From the NCBI GenBank assembly GCA_964510535.1, contig CAZECG010000012.1, forward strand, positions 25,057 through 89,056: a stretch of 64,000 bases of DNA. Reading direction: 5' to 3'. Shown in pieces: positions 15,367 through 25,227 of the stretch. The notes below the pieces were generated by a model. That model had not been told where the DNA came from and searched no databases. It saw only the letters and a list, made by a program, of their open reading frames with translations. This stretch comes from JAJPXC01 sp964510535 (GTDB lineage Bacteria; Bacteroidota; Bacteroidia; Bacteroidales; Muribaculaceae). The position numbers and the translations under genes were made by a program. Within the stretch, counting starts at the first letter, position 1, and each line of letters begins with the position of its first letter.

Positions 15367-17298
15367 ATGGCAGAAAAAGAAGAGGAATACAGCGCGAGTA
15401 ACATTCAAGTCCTCGAAGGCCTTGAAGCTGTGCGCAAACGTCCTGCGATGTACATTGGCGACATAAGCGCCAAAGGCTTGCATCATCTCGTATACGAAGT
15501 CGTTGACAACTCAATCGACGAGGCTCTGGCGGGCTACGCCAGCCACATCGACGTTACAATCAACGCCGATAACTCAATCACGGTAGTCGACAATGGCCGC
15601 GGCATCCCGGTGGATATGCACGAAAAAGAGCACAAAAGCGCGCTTGAGGTGGTGCTGACCGTGCTCCATGCCGGCGGTAAGTTTGACAAAGGGTCTTACA
15701 AAGTATCGGGCGGTCTCCACGGTGTTGGTGTATCTTGCGTCAACGCACTCTCGACCTACCTGCGCGCCGAAGTGCACCGCAACGGCAAGGCTTACGTCCA
15801 GGAGTACTCCTGCGGCAAGCCTACCACCGAGCTACGGACCGTGGGCGAAAGCTCCCACACCGGCACGAGCATCACGTTCAAGCCCGACGCGTCGATTTTC
15901 ACCGTCACCGAGTATGACTACGCCACACTTGCTAACCGTCTGCGCGACCTTGCGTTCCTCAACGCCGGCATCACTCTGACACTGACCGACAAACGCGAGC
16001 TCAACGAGAACGGCGAACCGCGCCATGAGGAGTTCTACTCGGCCAACGGCCTGAGCGAGTTTGTCGAATATATCGACTCAAGCAAAGAGTCGCTCATCAA
16101 CGACGTGATTCACCTCAACACCGAACGTCAGGGAATCCCCGTCGAGGTGGCCATGACCTACAACAATACCTATAACGAAAATGTCTACTCCTTTGTCAAT
16201 AACATCAACACCATCGAGGGAGGTACACATCTGACAGGCTTCCGCCGCGGCTTGACATCGACGCTGAAAAAATATGCCGAGGACAACAAGCTGCTCGAAA
16301 AAGTCAAAGTCGACATCGCGAGCGACGACTTCCGCGAGGGCCTGACAGCCGTCGTTTCGGTCAAGGTGATGGAGCCGCAGTTTGAGGGGCAGACCAAAAC
16401 CAAGCTCGGCAACAACGAGGTAATGGGAGCGGTGCAGACCGCCGTCAGCGAAGCTCTGCGCAACTACCTTGAAGAGCATCCCAAGCAGGCGAAGGTGATT
16501 GTCGAGAAGGTAGTGGTCGCCGCGCAGGCACGCCACGCCGCCTACAACGCCCGCGTCAAGATACAGCGCAAATCGCCGCTGAGCGGTGGCGGACTTCCCG
16601 GCAAGCTGGCAGACTGCTCGTCGCGCACGGCCGAAGACTGTGAACTGTTTATCGTCGAGGGTGACTCGGCAGGCGGTACGGCAAAGCAGGGGCGCGACCG
16701 TACATTCCAGGCCATCCTGCCGCTCCGCGGAAAAATCCTCAACGTTGAGAAGGCGATGGACCACAAAATCTTCGACAACGAGGAAATCACCAACCTGTTC
16801 CGCGCTATGCGCGTGACAATAGGCACCGAGGACGATCCCAAAGAAGCCAACCTCCAGAAACTCGCCTACCACAAAATCATAATCATGACCGATGCCGATG
16901 TCGACGGAGCGCACATCGCCACGCTGCTGATGACATTCTTCTTCCGCCGTATGCGCCCGGTTATCGAGAACGGTTACCTCTATCTCGCCACCCCGCCGCT
17001 CTATAAATGCACCCGCGGCAAGGCTGAGGAGTATTGCTGGACCGACGCTCAGGTGCAGCAGTTTATAGCCCGATACGGCGAAAGTACAAAAGTGCAGCGT
17101 TACAAAGGTCTCGGTGAGATGAGCGCGCAGGAGCTGCGCGACACAACCATGGACCCCGAACAGCGACTGCTGAAACAGGTGAGAATTAGCGATGCCGCCG
17201 AGGCTGACCGCATTTTCTCGATGCTAATGGGCGAGGATGTCGGCCCGCGCCGCGACTTCATAGAGTCCAACGCCAACTACGCCACAATCGACGCATAG
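15367..17298 (+). CDS. gyrB: DNA gyrase subunit B
   Basis: The ATPase subunit of DNA gyrase. It shows the GHKL ATPase motifs (EVVDNSIDEA, DNGRGIP, GGLHGVGVS), the transducer domain, and the TOPRIM domain (EGDSAGGTA, DADVDGAHI), ending with QRYKGLGEM and the C-terminal MDP...RR region. At 643 residues it is the short form without the enterobacterial insertion. ParE is the alternative, but the motif set and length fit GyrB better. It is transcribed from its own promoter and is followed by a terminator. Confidence 0.93.
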   Translation: MAEKEEEYSASNIQVLEGLEAVRKRPAMYIGDISAKGLHHLVYEVVDNSIDEALAGYASHIDVTINADNSITVVDNGRGIPVDMHEKEHKSALEVVLTVLHAGGKFDKGSYKVSGGLHGVGVSCVNALSTYLRAEVHRNGKAYVQEYSCGKPTTELRTVGESSHTGTSITFKPDASIFTVTEYDYATLANRLRDLAFLNAGITLTLTDKRELNENGEPRHEEFYSANGLSEFVEYIDSSKESLINDVIHLNTERQGIPVEVAMTYNNTYNENVYSFVNNINTIEGGTHLTGFRRGLTSTLKKYAEDNKLLEKVKVDIASDDFREGLTAVVSVKVMEPQFEGQTKTKLGNNEVMGAVQTAVSEALRNYLEEHPKQAKVIVEKVVVAAQARHAAYNARVKIQRKSPLSGGGLPGKLADCSSRTAEDCELFIVEGDSAGGTAKQGRDRTFQAILPLRGKILNVEKAMDHKIFDNEEITNLFRAMRVTIGTEDDPKEANLQKLAYHKIIIMTDADVDGAHIATLLMTFFFRRMRPVIENGYLYLATPPLYKCTRGKAEEYCWTDAQVQQFIARYGESTKVQRYKGLGEMSAQELRDTTMDPEQRLLKQVRISDAAEADRIFSMLMGEDVGPRRDFIESNANYATIDA

Positions 17299-17312
17299 CC
17301 CATCACATAAAC

Positions 17313-17352
17313 GAGGCGCGGCCCATGAACCTCTTGGGTTCGCGCCTCTTTT
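17313..17352 (+). terminator. Terminator of gyrB
   Basis: GAGGCGCG (17313-17320) pairs with CGCGCCTC (17341-17348), with an inner GAACC/GGTTC helix, followed by TTTT. Confidence 0.85.
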
Positions 17353-17416
17353 AAAATATAGCGACGCTCGTTTCAAAGAGTTTCAACCGATTTAAAGAAC
17401 GAAATTTTCATCAATC

Positions 17417-19705
17417 ATGGGTCGAACTACTTCCAAAGCCGCCACAAAACACCTGAGAGACAAGGTGTTGGAATTTATAGCCAGTCAAGACAACGCTACG
17501 TTCAACTACCGTCAGGTGTCGCAGGCCATAGGTCTGACGGCCCCGATGCAACAGCGCGCCATCGCCCTGCTGCTCGCCGAACTGGCATTTGACGGCGACA
17601 TAATAGAGGTGGCTCCCGGAAAATACAAACAGACGGTCAGGGGTAACGTGACCACCGGGACGTTCGTGCGCCGCAGCAACGGCAAAAACAGCGTAATCAC
17701 CGACGAGGACGGCGAGATGATTTTTGTTGCTGAGCGAAATTCAATGCACGCTCTCAACGGCGACAAGGTGAGGATAAACATCGCCGCCGCACGTCGAGGG
17801 GTCGAGCCTGAGGCGCAGGTGATGGAGATTATTGAGAAAAAGGACCAGGTGTTCATCGGGACACTTAGCATCGACCGCCGCATCGCGATGTTGTCGACCG
17901 ACTCAAAGTTCCTCGCTAACGACATTCTCATCCCCCGCGAAAAGCTCAAAGGCGGGAAGGATGGCGACAAAGCCGTTGTCAAAATCACATCCTGGCCCGA
18001 TGACGCTAAAAACCCCCGTGGCGAAGTCGTCGATATTCTCGGCAAAAAAGGTGAGAACAACGCCGAGATTCACGCTATCCTTGCTGAATACGGTCTCCCA
18101 TACCGCTATCCCGAAGCGGTGGAGAAAGCCGCAGCCAAAATCTCGGCAGGCATAACCGCTGAAGAGATAGCGAGCCGAGTGGATATGCGCGACGTGACCA
18201 CATTCACCATCGACCCCAAGGACGCCAAAGATTTCGACGACGCTCTGTCGATACGCAAGCTCCCCAACGGTCATTTCGAGGTCGGGGTGCATATCGCCGA
18301 CGTGACCCATTACGTCCGTCCCGATACCATAATCGACCGTGAGGCTCAAAAACGCGCCACATCGGTCTATTTAGTTGACCGTGTCGTGCCGATGCTCCCC
18401 GAGCATCTTAGCAACGGCATTTGCTCGCTGCGTCCCGACGAGGAAAAACTGACGTTCTCATGCATCTTTGAGATGACATCCGAGGCGCAGGTCGTCAACA
18501 GCACGATAGCGCGCACGGTCACCCGCAGCGATCGCCGTTTCACCTACGAGGAGGCTCAGGATGTAATCGAGACAGGACAAGGCGACTACTCCGCCGAAAT
18601 TTTGCAACTCGACAAGATGGCCAAAATATTGCGCAAACAGCGTTACGAAAACGGTTCGGTCGAATTTGACCGCATGGAGGTGAGATTCGACATCGACGAG
18701 ACGGGTCATCCCGTCGGAGTCTACTTCAAAGAATCGAAAGATGCCAACAAGCTCATCGAGGAGTTCATGCTGCTCGCCAACAAGACCGTGGCCCAGACAA
18801 TAGGCAAGACTCCCGGCAAGAAAAAAGCCAAAGCATTTGTCTATCGCGTGCATGATATGCCCGATCCCGGAAAACTCGAAGACTTGGCCAAGTTGTCGCG
18901 TACATTCGGCTATAAAATCAAGTCGGCGGGTTCATCGAAAGAGGTCAATCGGTCAATCAACCGTATGCTCTGTGATGTGAAAGGGAAGGGTGAGGAGAAT
19001 CTTTTGTCGACTCTCGCAATCCGCTCCATGGCCAAAGCGGTCTACACTACCCACAATATCGGACACTATGGGCTTGGTTTCGACTACTATACCCACTTCA
19101 CATCCCCCATACGCCGCTACCCCGACATGATGGTCCACCGACTGCTTGAAAAATATCTCGCCGGCGGACGCAGCGTTAACCTCGAACGCCTTGAGGAACA
19201 GTGCAAACACTCAAGCGATATGGAACAGCTCGCTGCCAACGCCGAGCGGTCTTCAATCAAATATAAACAAGTCGAGTACATGGGCGACCACCTTGGAGAG
19301 GTCTACGACGGGGTCATCTCGGGCGTTACCGAGTGGGGGCTGTATGTGGAACTTGATGACAACAAGTGCGAGGGACTGGTGCCTGTGCGCGACCTCGCCG
19401 ATGACTATTACGACTTCGACGAAAAGAACTACTGCCTCGTGGGACGCCGCAATGGTTCGCGCTACCGTCTTGGCGATGATGTCAAGGTGCAGGTGGCACG
19501 CGCCAATCTCGACCGAAAGCAGCTCGACTTCGCTTTGGTCGACGAACGCCGTCTCGCCAAGGCGGGGGAGGACGCTATGGGCAAGACGGTGACCGTGGCT
19601 CAGGCGTTGTCGCAGAATCCTCCTAAAAAACGCTCTGACAAACCGGCCAAGAGTTCGTCGGGCAAAAGCGCGAAAAGCCACAAGGGTGGCAAACGCCGCC
19701 GTTAA
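17417..19705 (+). CDS. rnr: Ribonuclease R (RNB-family 3'-5' exoribonuclease)
   Basis: RNase R degrades structured RNA from the 3' end. The order is a winged-helix N-terminus (about 1-70), two cold-shock domains, the RNB catalytic domain with the conserved acidic motif TIDPKDAKDFDDALS near residues 257-271, a FTSPIRRYPDMMVHR motif, then an S1 domain and a basic Lys/Ser-rich tail. The 762-residue length fits the family. RNase II is excluded by the helical N-terminus and the basic tail. It is followed after 54 bases by rsmA, so rnr-rsmA-mgtE is probably one transcript. Confidence 0.95.
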   Translation: MGRTTSKAATKHLRDKVLEFIASQDNATFNYRQVSQAIGLTAPMQQRAIALLLAELAFDGDIIEVAPGKYKQTVRGNVTTGTFVRRSNGKNSVITDEDGEMIFVAERNSMHALNGDKVRINIAAARRGVEPEAQVMEIIEKKDQVFIGTLSIDRRIAMLSTDSKFLANDILIPREKLKGGKDGDKAVVKITSWPDDAKNPRGEVVDILGKKGENNAEIHAILAEYGLPYRYPEAVEKAAAKISAGITAEEIASRVDMRDVTTFTIDPKDAKDFDDALSIRKLPNGHFEVGVHIADVTHYVRPDTIIDREAQKRATSVYLVDRVVPMLPEHLSNGICSLRPDEEKLTFSCIFEMTSEAQVVNSTIARTVTRSDRRFTYEEAQDVIETGQGDYSAEILQLDKMAKILRKQRYENGSVEFDRMEVRFDIDETGHPVGVYFKESKDANKLIEEFMLLANKTVAQTIGKTPGKKKAKAFVYRVHDMPDPGKLEDLAKLSRTFGYKIKSAGSSKEVNRSINRMLCDVKGKGEENLLSTLAIRSMAKAVYTTHNIGHYGLGFDYYTHFTSPIRRYPDMMVHRLLEKYLAGGRSVNLERLEEQCKHSSDMEQLAANAERSSIKYKQVEYMGDHLGEVYDGVISGVTEWGLYVELDDNKCEGLVPVRDLADDYYDFDEKNYCLVGRRNGSRYRLGDDVKVQVARANLDRKQLDFALVDERRLAKAGEDAMGKTVTVAQALSQNPPKKRSDKPAKSSSGKSAKSHKGGKRRR

Positions 19706-19759
19706 AGGGCCGCACCGTTCAGATGTGAATCATCACCACCACAATCATTCATCACCACC

Positions 19760-20554
19760 ATGCAAGTAAGACCTAAAAAAGCCCTCGGGCAGCACTTCCT
19801 GACCGACCTCGGAATAGCCCGGCGCATCGCGGCAACACTCGACGACTACCGCGGTTTGCCCGTGGTAGAGGTAGGCCCCGGCATGGGCGTATTGACGCAG
19901 TTCCTTCTTGACGGCGGCCACGATGTGACGGCGGTTGAGATTGACAGCGAGAGCGTTGAATATCTCGACAGAGAGTTCCCGCAGCTCAAAGGAAAAGTCA
20001 TCGAGGACGACTTTCTGAAGATGAATCTCGCCAACCTGTTCCCCGGCCGCGACTTCTGTGTGATAGGCAATTATCCCTACAATATATCCTCGCAGATATT
20101 TTTTCACATCCTCGACTACCGCGACAGGGTTGTGGCGTGCTCGGGTATGTTGCAGCGAGAGGTGGCAGAGAGGCTTGCGGCCCCGGCAGGGAAAAAAGCC
20201 CGCGGTATATTGAGTGTGCTGCTCCAGGCATGGTATGATGTGGAATACCTTTTTACGGTCGACGAGAAGGTGTTCAACCCACCCCCCAAGGTCAAGTCGG
20301 GGGTCGTGATGCTGCGCCGTAACAAAGTCACCGACTTAGGGTGTGACGAAGCCCTGTTCAAGACCGTGGTAAAAACCTCGTTCGGGCAACGCCGCAAAAC
20401 CCTCCGCAATTCACTACGCGGACTGTTGCCGGCAGGCACCTCCCTCCCCGACGAAACCATCGCTTCAATGCGTCCCGAACAGCTCACCGTAGAGCAATTC
20501 ATAGAACTTACGCGCTCCATATCAACCTTGCGACGCAACCAATCAACGCAATGA
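19760..20554 (+). CDS. rsmA: 16S rRNA adenine dimethyltransferase
   Basis: RsmA/KsgA dimethylates the two adjacent adenines in helix 45 of 16S rRNA during 30S maturation. The QHFLTD start motif, the SAM-binding VGPGMGVLT, the acidic VEID motif and the catalytic NYPYNIS are all present. The length of 264 is normal. The stop overlaps the mgtE start by 4 bases (ATGA), which implies translational coupling. Confidence 0.97.
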   Translation: MQVRPKKALGQHFLTDLGIARRIAATLDDYRGLPVVEVGPGMGVLTQFLLDGGHDVTAVEIDSESVEYLDREFPQLKGKVIEDDFLKMNLANLFPGRDFCVIGNYPYNISSQIFFHILDYRDRVVACSGMLQREVAERLAAPAGKKARGILSVLLQAWYDVEYLFTVDEKVFNPPPKVKSGVVMLRRNKVTDLGCDEALFKTVVKTSFGQRRKTLRNSLRGLLPAGTSLPDETIASMRPEQLTVEQFIELTRSISTLRRNQSTQ

Positions 20555-21921
20555 AAGAGTACACCCCTGAATATCTCGAACATATCCGCGCCATAATCAA
20601 CGCCGGCGATACCGAGTCGGCCACTAAAGAGTTGGCATCGCTACACCCCGCCGACATCGCCGAACTATACAAGGACCTCGACCTTGAAGAGGCCGAGTTC
20701 CTCTACAAGCTGCTCGATGACGACACGGCCGCCGACGTGCTAATGGAACTCGACGAGGACGACCGCCGCAAGCTGCTTCGCGATATGCCCGCCGAGGAAA
20801 TTGCCAAACAGGTCATAGACCACCTCGACACCGATGATGCTGTCGACATAATCCAGGAACTCGACGAGGAGGACCGCGACAAAATCCTGTCACACATCGA
20901 CGACGTGGAGCAGGCGGGTGATATAGTCGACCTTTTGCAATATGACGAAGACACCGCGGGTGGTCTGATGGGCACCGAGATGATTGTAGTCAACGAAAAT
21001 TGGTCAATGCCCGAGTGTATCAAACAGATGAGGATGCAGGCCGAGGATATGGACGAAATCTACTATGTCTACGTCATTGATAACGACGAGAAACTCCGTG
21101 GTGTCCTGCCGCTGAAGAAAATGATTACCCACCCATCGGTGTCGAAGATTAAGCACGTCATGGAGACCGACCCGGTGTCGGTAAAGGCCGACACTCCCAT
21201 CGACGAGGTGGCTTTGGACTTCGAGAAATACGACCTTGTAGCCATGCCGGTCGTCGATTCTATCGGAAGGCTTGTGGGGCGCATCACCGTCGACGATGTG
21301 ATGGACCAGGTGCGCGAGTCATCTGAACGCGACTACCAGTTGGCTTCGGGTCTCTCGACCGATGTCGAGACCAACGACACCCTATTCACCCAGACCAAGG
21401 CGCGCTTGCCGTGGCTTCTTATCGGTATGCTTGGCGGTATCGGAAACTCTCTGATTCTCGGTAATTTCGAGGCGGGGTTTGCCACGAACCCGGCTATGGC
21501 TCTGTTCATCCCGCTTATCGGTGGCACAGGTGGTAACGTCGGCATCCAGTCGTCGGCTATCGTGGTGCAGGGATTGGCCAACGGTTCGTTAGACATCAAA
21601 AGCTCGGCCAAGCAACTGTTCAAAGAGCTTGGAGTCGGTCTGATTAACGCCACCATTATCTCGTTGCTGGTGTTTGTCTACAACCTGTTCACGCTTGGAG
21701 CCACACAGGTCACCACAATCGCCGTGTCGCTGTCGCTATTCGCCGTGGTCATCTTCGCCTCGGTGTTCGGCACATTCGTCCCCTTGACGTTGGAGCGGTT
21801 CAAGATTGACCCCGCCCTCGCCACCGGCCCGTTCATCTCCATCACCAACGACATCATCGGCATGGTCATCTATATGGTCATCAGCTACTCGCTGCTCCAA
21901 ACCTTCGGTGTCATCGTCTGA
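20551..21921 (+). CDS. mgtE: Magnesium transporter MgtE
   Basis: A Mg2+ channel/transporter of the inner membrane. The N-terminal acidic helical domain (about 1-130, rich in DEDDRRKLL and DEEDRDKIL repeats), a pair of CBS domains (about 135-255) and five transmembrane helices (about 280-456) with the PLIGGTGGNVGIQSS pore segment are complete. In this family the acidic N-domain and CBS domains sense cytosolic Mg2+. The start ATG overlaps the rsmA stop. No M-box leader is possible here because the gene is internal to an operon. Confidence 0.95.
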   Translation: MKEYTPEYLEHIRAIINAGDTESATKELASLHPADIAELYKDLDLEEAEFLYKLLDDDTAADVLMELDEDDRRKLLRDMPAEEIAKQVIDHLDTDDAVDIIQELDEEDRDKILSHIDDVEQAGDIVDLLQYDEDTAGGLMGTEMIVVNENWSMPECIKQMRMQAEDMDEIYYVYVIDNDEKLRGVLPLKKMITHPSVSKIKHVMETDPVSVKADTPIDEVALDFEKYDLVAMPVVDSIGRLVGRITVDDVMDQVRESSERDYQLASGLSTDVETNDTLFTQTKARLPWLLIGMLGGIGNSLILGNFEAGFATNPAMALFIPLIGGTGGNVGIQSSAIVVQGLANGSLDIKSSAKQLFKELGVGLINATIISLLVFVYNLFTLGATQVTTIAVSLSLFAVVIFASVFGTFVPLTLERFKIDPALATGPFISITNDIIGMVIYMVISYSLLQTFGVIV

Positions 21922-22053
21922 TTTCTCCATACCACACAGGTAACATCAAACAGAAAAACAGACTTTCCCGTTGAAATACGTCTATGGGGAAAAGTGCAGC
22001 TACGACCGCCGTGGAGTGTCACTTAACATTATCTACAACTTGCTTCCGTCAGG

Positions 22054-22479
22054 TTAGTTCTCTTGTTCTCTCTCGTGACTCCATTTCTTCCTCCTTCGCT
22101 TTTCCATAAGCGTCGCCGGAGTTTCCTCAAACAAGAATCGCAACCATTCCGGGCGTTCTTTCTTCGCATGACATTTGGTGACTTCGTGCCGTGTTACCGG
22201 CTTTTCCCATGGGTATAACGGCACTCCTGTCTCCTTATGTTCAAATCGGCAAGTGTCAGGATTCCATTCATATTCGTTGTAAGGAGGAGTTCTCGGCAAG
22301 AGTGGCGACCAATAACCGCCTTTCCACGGCTTGTTTGGGTCATAGGGATACCACTTCCGTCCACCATTCGTTGCAATAAGCCATATAAACTTGCAAAAGA
22401 AGGCGATGACGGAGATTATTATCAATATGACGATAATCTTCATTATACAACCGAATATAACCCATATAACATTATCCAT
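22054..22479 (-). CDS. Unidentified single-pass membrane protein
   Basis: I do not recognise this 141-residue protein. Residues about 12-35 form one hydrophobic helix. The rest is polar and aromatic, with many Pro, Trp and Tyr (WYPYDPNKPWKGGYW, NEYEWNPDTC), and a basic C-terminus (EKRRRKKWSHEREQEN). The topology is probably N-out/C-in by the positive-inside rule. A TAATTTTG box (22484-22491, minus) ends 4 bases before the ATG, which supports this strand and a leaderless start; the second Met, 12 codons later, is an alternative. The base composition is AT-richer than its neighbours, which may mean recent acquisition. No partner gene adjoins it. Confidence 0.6.
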   Translation of the reverse strand: MDNVIWVIFGCIMKIIVILIIISVIAFFCKFIWLIATNGGRKWYPYDPNKPWKGGYWSPLLPRTPPYNEYEWNPDTCRFEHKETGVPLYPWEKPVTRHEVTKCHAKKERPEWLRFLFEETPATLMEKRRRKKWSHEREQEN

Positions 22480-22570
22480 AAGGCAAAATTACGCATTCTC
22501 CTGATTAAATCATTCACCGTGCCGATTTTAGTGCTTGTGTGCCGTTACCTGCAGTAATGGGCTGTCGGTT

Positions 22571-23050
22571 TTACAATGGGCGGGTGGCGGTGACGGCGGC
22601 AGAGTCGGCGACGGCTGTGATGTCGTAGGGCGTGGCCACTGAGCGCGGCTGTTGGCTCAAGCGGTAGTAGAATGACTGCTGTTTGTCCCACGACGGGAAT
22701 GAGAGTTGACGCGTCTGGCCGGGTGGTATTTCGGCTTCAATCCACACTGAGCGTCGATGGAGTTGCCTTCCCCGGCTGTCGCGGTAGGTAATGGTGAGTT
22801 TGATGGACTTTACGGATAGGCTGTCGGGGGAAGTGTTAGTGGCGAAAATTGTCTCGCAGCGTGTGCGCAGTGGCTTGTCGTAACCGGCGAGGCTGATGTC
22901 GGTGGAGCGTAACGGTATCAAGCTATCGGGACTGACAGATGTCTCGACGTTGTCGGCTCGCAGCGAGCCGCGGGTAGTGCGCTGCCTTTTTGCTGATGCC
23001 GCTGTCAATGCGACAGCCGCAATCGCCAGTATCAATGGAAACCGTCTCAT
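22571..23050 (-). CDS. Small secreted protein of unknown function
   Basis: A 159-residue protein with a signal peptide (MRRFPLILAIAAVALTAASA). The mature part has alternating beta-type segments (DISLAGYDKPLRTRCETIFATNTS, IKLTITYRDSRGRQLHRR, EIPPGQTRQLSF) that look like an immunoglobulin-like or FxLD-type domain, but I do not recognise the family. Its start overlaps the stop of the upstream gene by 4 bases, so the two are translationally coupled. It is the last gene of a three-gene minus-strand operon with a DUF3078-type protein. Confidence 0.7.
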   Translation of the reverse strand: MRRFPLILAIAAVALTAASAKRQRTTRGSLRADNVETSVSPDSLIPLRSTDISLAGYDKPLRTRCETIFATNTSPDSLSVKSIKLTITYRDSRGRQLHRRSVWIEAEIPPGQTRQLSFPSWDKQQSFYYRLSQQPRSVATPYDITAVADSAAVTATRPL

Positions 23051-23646
23051 AGGTGCCTGGGGGATGATGCCGGTTTTTCAGATTGAGGGTAGAGCCTTAC
23101 CATGCCGTCGATTCCCTTGGGACGCTCGTCGATTGTGCTGACCGAATAACGGAACATATATGGCACCATGCGCCATAGGTTGAACTTGACCCCTTGTCGA
23201 TAGTGGGATAGCGACAGCCGGTCGTCATCAGACATCGTGATGATGAACCCGGCGGGTGACCGGAGTTCCCCATCGGTGACGTCGGTGTAAATAAGGGAGT
23301 CGAATTTGCGGGCGTTGGCGGTCGATGCAGCTCGACCCATAAGCGTTCCGGGGGCGACGGATCGGTCGGGCATGGAGATGGCAGTGATGCGGTAGGTGGC
23401 TGTTGTCCCGCGCATTGTTGCCGGTTCGCGCTCTATCGCTACGATAGCACCGTCGGAGGTTAACTCCCATATGCCTTCGATAGGGTCGAGCGTGCGCTGC
23501 GACATCTTAGCGGAAATAGAATCGACAAGTCCGTAACCTGGGGACAAGGTAGATGTGGCAGGCAGCCGGACCAATGGTTGCGCCGCATGGACAGTCATGG
23601 CGATGAGTGCGGCTAAGGATAGGGTAGTGATGCGGAGAGAAAGCAT
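23047..23646 (-). CDS. Secreted protein of unknown function
   Basis: A 199-residue exported protein (signal peptide MLSLRITTLSLAALIAMTVHA). After about residue 55 comes DPIEGIWELTSDGAIVAIER, typical of small secreted Bacteroidota beta-barrel (lipocalin-like) proteins, then repeated strand patterns to YRQGVKFNLWRMVPYMFRYSV. No enzyme motif is seen. It lies 14 bases after the DUF3078-type gene and overlaps the next gene by 4 bases, so all three are probably co-expressed and act at the envelope. Confidence 0.7.
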   Translation of the reverse strand: MLSLRITTLSLAALIAMTVHAAQPLVRLPATSTLSPGYGLVDSISAKMSQRTLDPIEGIWELTSDGAIVAIEREPATMRGTTATYRITAISMPDRSVAPGTLMGRAASTANARKFDSLIYTDVTDGELRSPAGFIITMSDDDRLSLSHYRQGVKFNLWRMVPYMFRYSVSTIDERPKGIDGMVRLYPQSEKPASSPRHL

Positions 23647-23660
23647 TGGAAGTGGATTTG

Positions 23661-25082
23661 TCAGACGGTGCCGAATTTATAAGAGAAACCGAAACTCAAA
23701 ATCTCTTTCAACTGCCATTTGTGCCAACTGCAATCCTCACTCCGGGGGGTGGAGGAGTCATAGCGCGCGTGGATGTAGATTTGAGTGGATATGTAGCGGT
23801 TGACTGAGAAGTCAAATGTGTTTTCCCAATCGCCTTGAATGTAGGAGTAGTCGGTGAATACAAAGAGCCGTGATGTGTATGTGATGTTGTGCGTCAGCTT
23901 CCAAAGCAGTTTGGCCTCGGCGTTGGAACCGTACTGACTCACCGCCGAGTGCCCCTCCTTGATCCCGTAGGCTGTTTCGTCGAGCCGGGAGTTGATGCAG
24001 GTCTTAAGGTTGTAGGATAGGGGGGCTATGGATGCGTCAAAGGTCAGTTTCTTGTCGGGGGCGACATAACTGTATGACATACCGAGACCGATGTTCAGCT
24101 CTCCGGGCGACAGGAACGCGGCTTTGAGGTCGTTGGTGTTGCTTTTGTAGCCGTTGAACAGCTGGGTTTTGAACATGAGCGTCACCGAGTAGAACCATCG
24201 GCGGGCGGCTTTCACGCCGAATTTGCTGTTAATCTGCAACAGGTCTTCGCTGATGCTATAGGAGCGTAAGGAGTCGTCGGGTGCGCTGTTCATTCCTAAT
24301 TTGTACTGGAAAGTGTTGTCAAACATCAAATTAGGGTGGAACGCCTGATTTAGTTTAACGTTATATACCAGATTGGCAATCATGTTGAGATTGTTATTGC
24401 CGCCCTGATACCAGTTGGGCGAAATGTAGGCTTGTGAGAATTGGGCTGAGCCGTTGAAGCTGTGGAGCCAGTTGCGTTGTACGATGTCGGCCTGTGGCAC
24501 CTCATTGACGAGCCTGTTTTTGTCTACCGGGACTTCCTCGATGACTATGGTGGCCTTTGATGGGTCTATCACGGCTCTGTATAGTTTCGGCGGCTCGGGC
24601 AACCATCGTTCGTTGTATTTCACCAATTGCGGGTTGGCTATCATGTAGTTTTGCCTTATCTCCCACATTTGGCGCGCGAGTGACAATTGGTCATCGGCCC
24701 ATTTCGTCGGCGACGGCTTGGCCTGATGGCGTTTTACGGCCATCGCGGAATCGGTAGCGGCGGAATCGGCATTGACGATAAACGATATTTCCCGGGGCTG
24801 TACGGCGAGAGGCCGCAACGAGTCAAGCAGAACGTAATGGCCGTAAACCGCCGGGAAAAAGAAGTAGGATGGGAATCTCATGTTTGAGACGTCGAGTGTT
24901 GAGTCTATGGCTAAAGTGTCGACGACGGTAGCGGTGCGGTTTTGCGCGTGAGATTCCGATTGCGCCCGGGGTGCGGCTTGTAATGCGGCGACAGCGCATA
25001 AGACCATGGCGGCGATGATTACTGTGCGCCACAGCGGGTGTTGTAGATTTCCCGTTGACATTTTGACCCGTCTTGCTCTCAT
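23661..25082 (-). CDS. DUF3078-type outer-membrane protein
   Basis: A 473-residue exported protein: signal segment about residues 18-38, a linker to about 170, then a region with the DUF3078 hallmarks (WLHSFNGSAQFSQAYISPNWYQGGNNNLN, then FDNTFQYKLG) followed by many amphipathic strands ending in the aromatic-rich FGFSYKFGTV. This fits an outer-membrane beta-barrel. The function of the family is not established. A TAATTTCG box lies just upstream of the ATG; residue 8 is an alternative start. It is first of the three-gene operon. Confidence 0.8.
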   Translation of the reverse strand: MRARRVKMSTGNLQHPLWRTVIIAAMVLCAVAALQAAPRAQSESHAQNRTATVVDTLAIDSTLDVSNMRFPSYFFFPAVYGHYVLLDSLRPLAVQPREISFIVNADSAATDSAMAVKRHQAKPSPTKWADDQLSLARQMWEIRQNYMIANPQLVKYNERWLPEPPKLYRAVIDPSKATIVIEEVPVDKNRLVNEVPQADIVQRNWLHSFNGSAQFSQAYISPNWYQGGNNNLNMIANLVYNVKLNQAFHPNLMFDNTFQYKLGMNSAPDDSLRSYSISEDLLQINSKFGVKAARRWFYSVTLMFKTQLFNGYKSNTNDLKAAFLSPGELNIGLGMSYSYVAPDKKLTFDASIAPLSYNLKTCINSRLDETAYGIKEGHSAVSQYGSNAEAKLLWKLTHNITYTSRLFVFTDYSYIQGDWENTFDFSVNRYISTQIYIHARYDSSTPRSEDCSWHKWQLKEILSFGFSYKFGTV

Positions 25083-25227
25083 GCCGCGAAATTAGTCAAT
25101 CGTTGTCAACCGTGCAAATCCCCCGCGCCAAGTTTAACTACCAGCCTGTTTAATCAACCAACCGCTAAGGCGTTTTGTCGGGCGGCAGAGCCGGATTCTT
25201 TGGCGGGGCTCAAAACATTTCTGCGGC

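Noticed and set aside
15367..17298. Possible ParE instead of GyrB.
   Set aside because: The length, motif set and independent gyrB-like promoter fit GyrB better; a parC neighbour, expected with parE, is not present.
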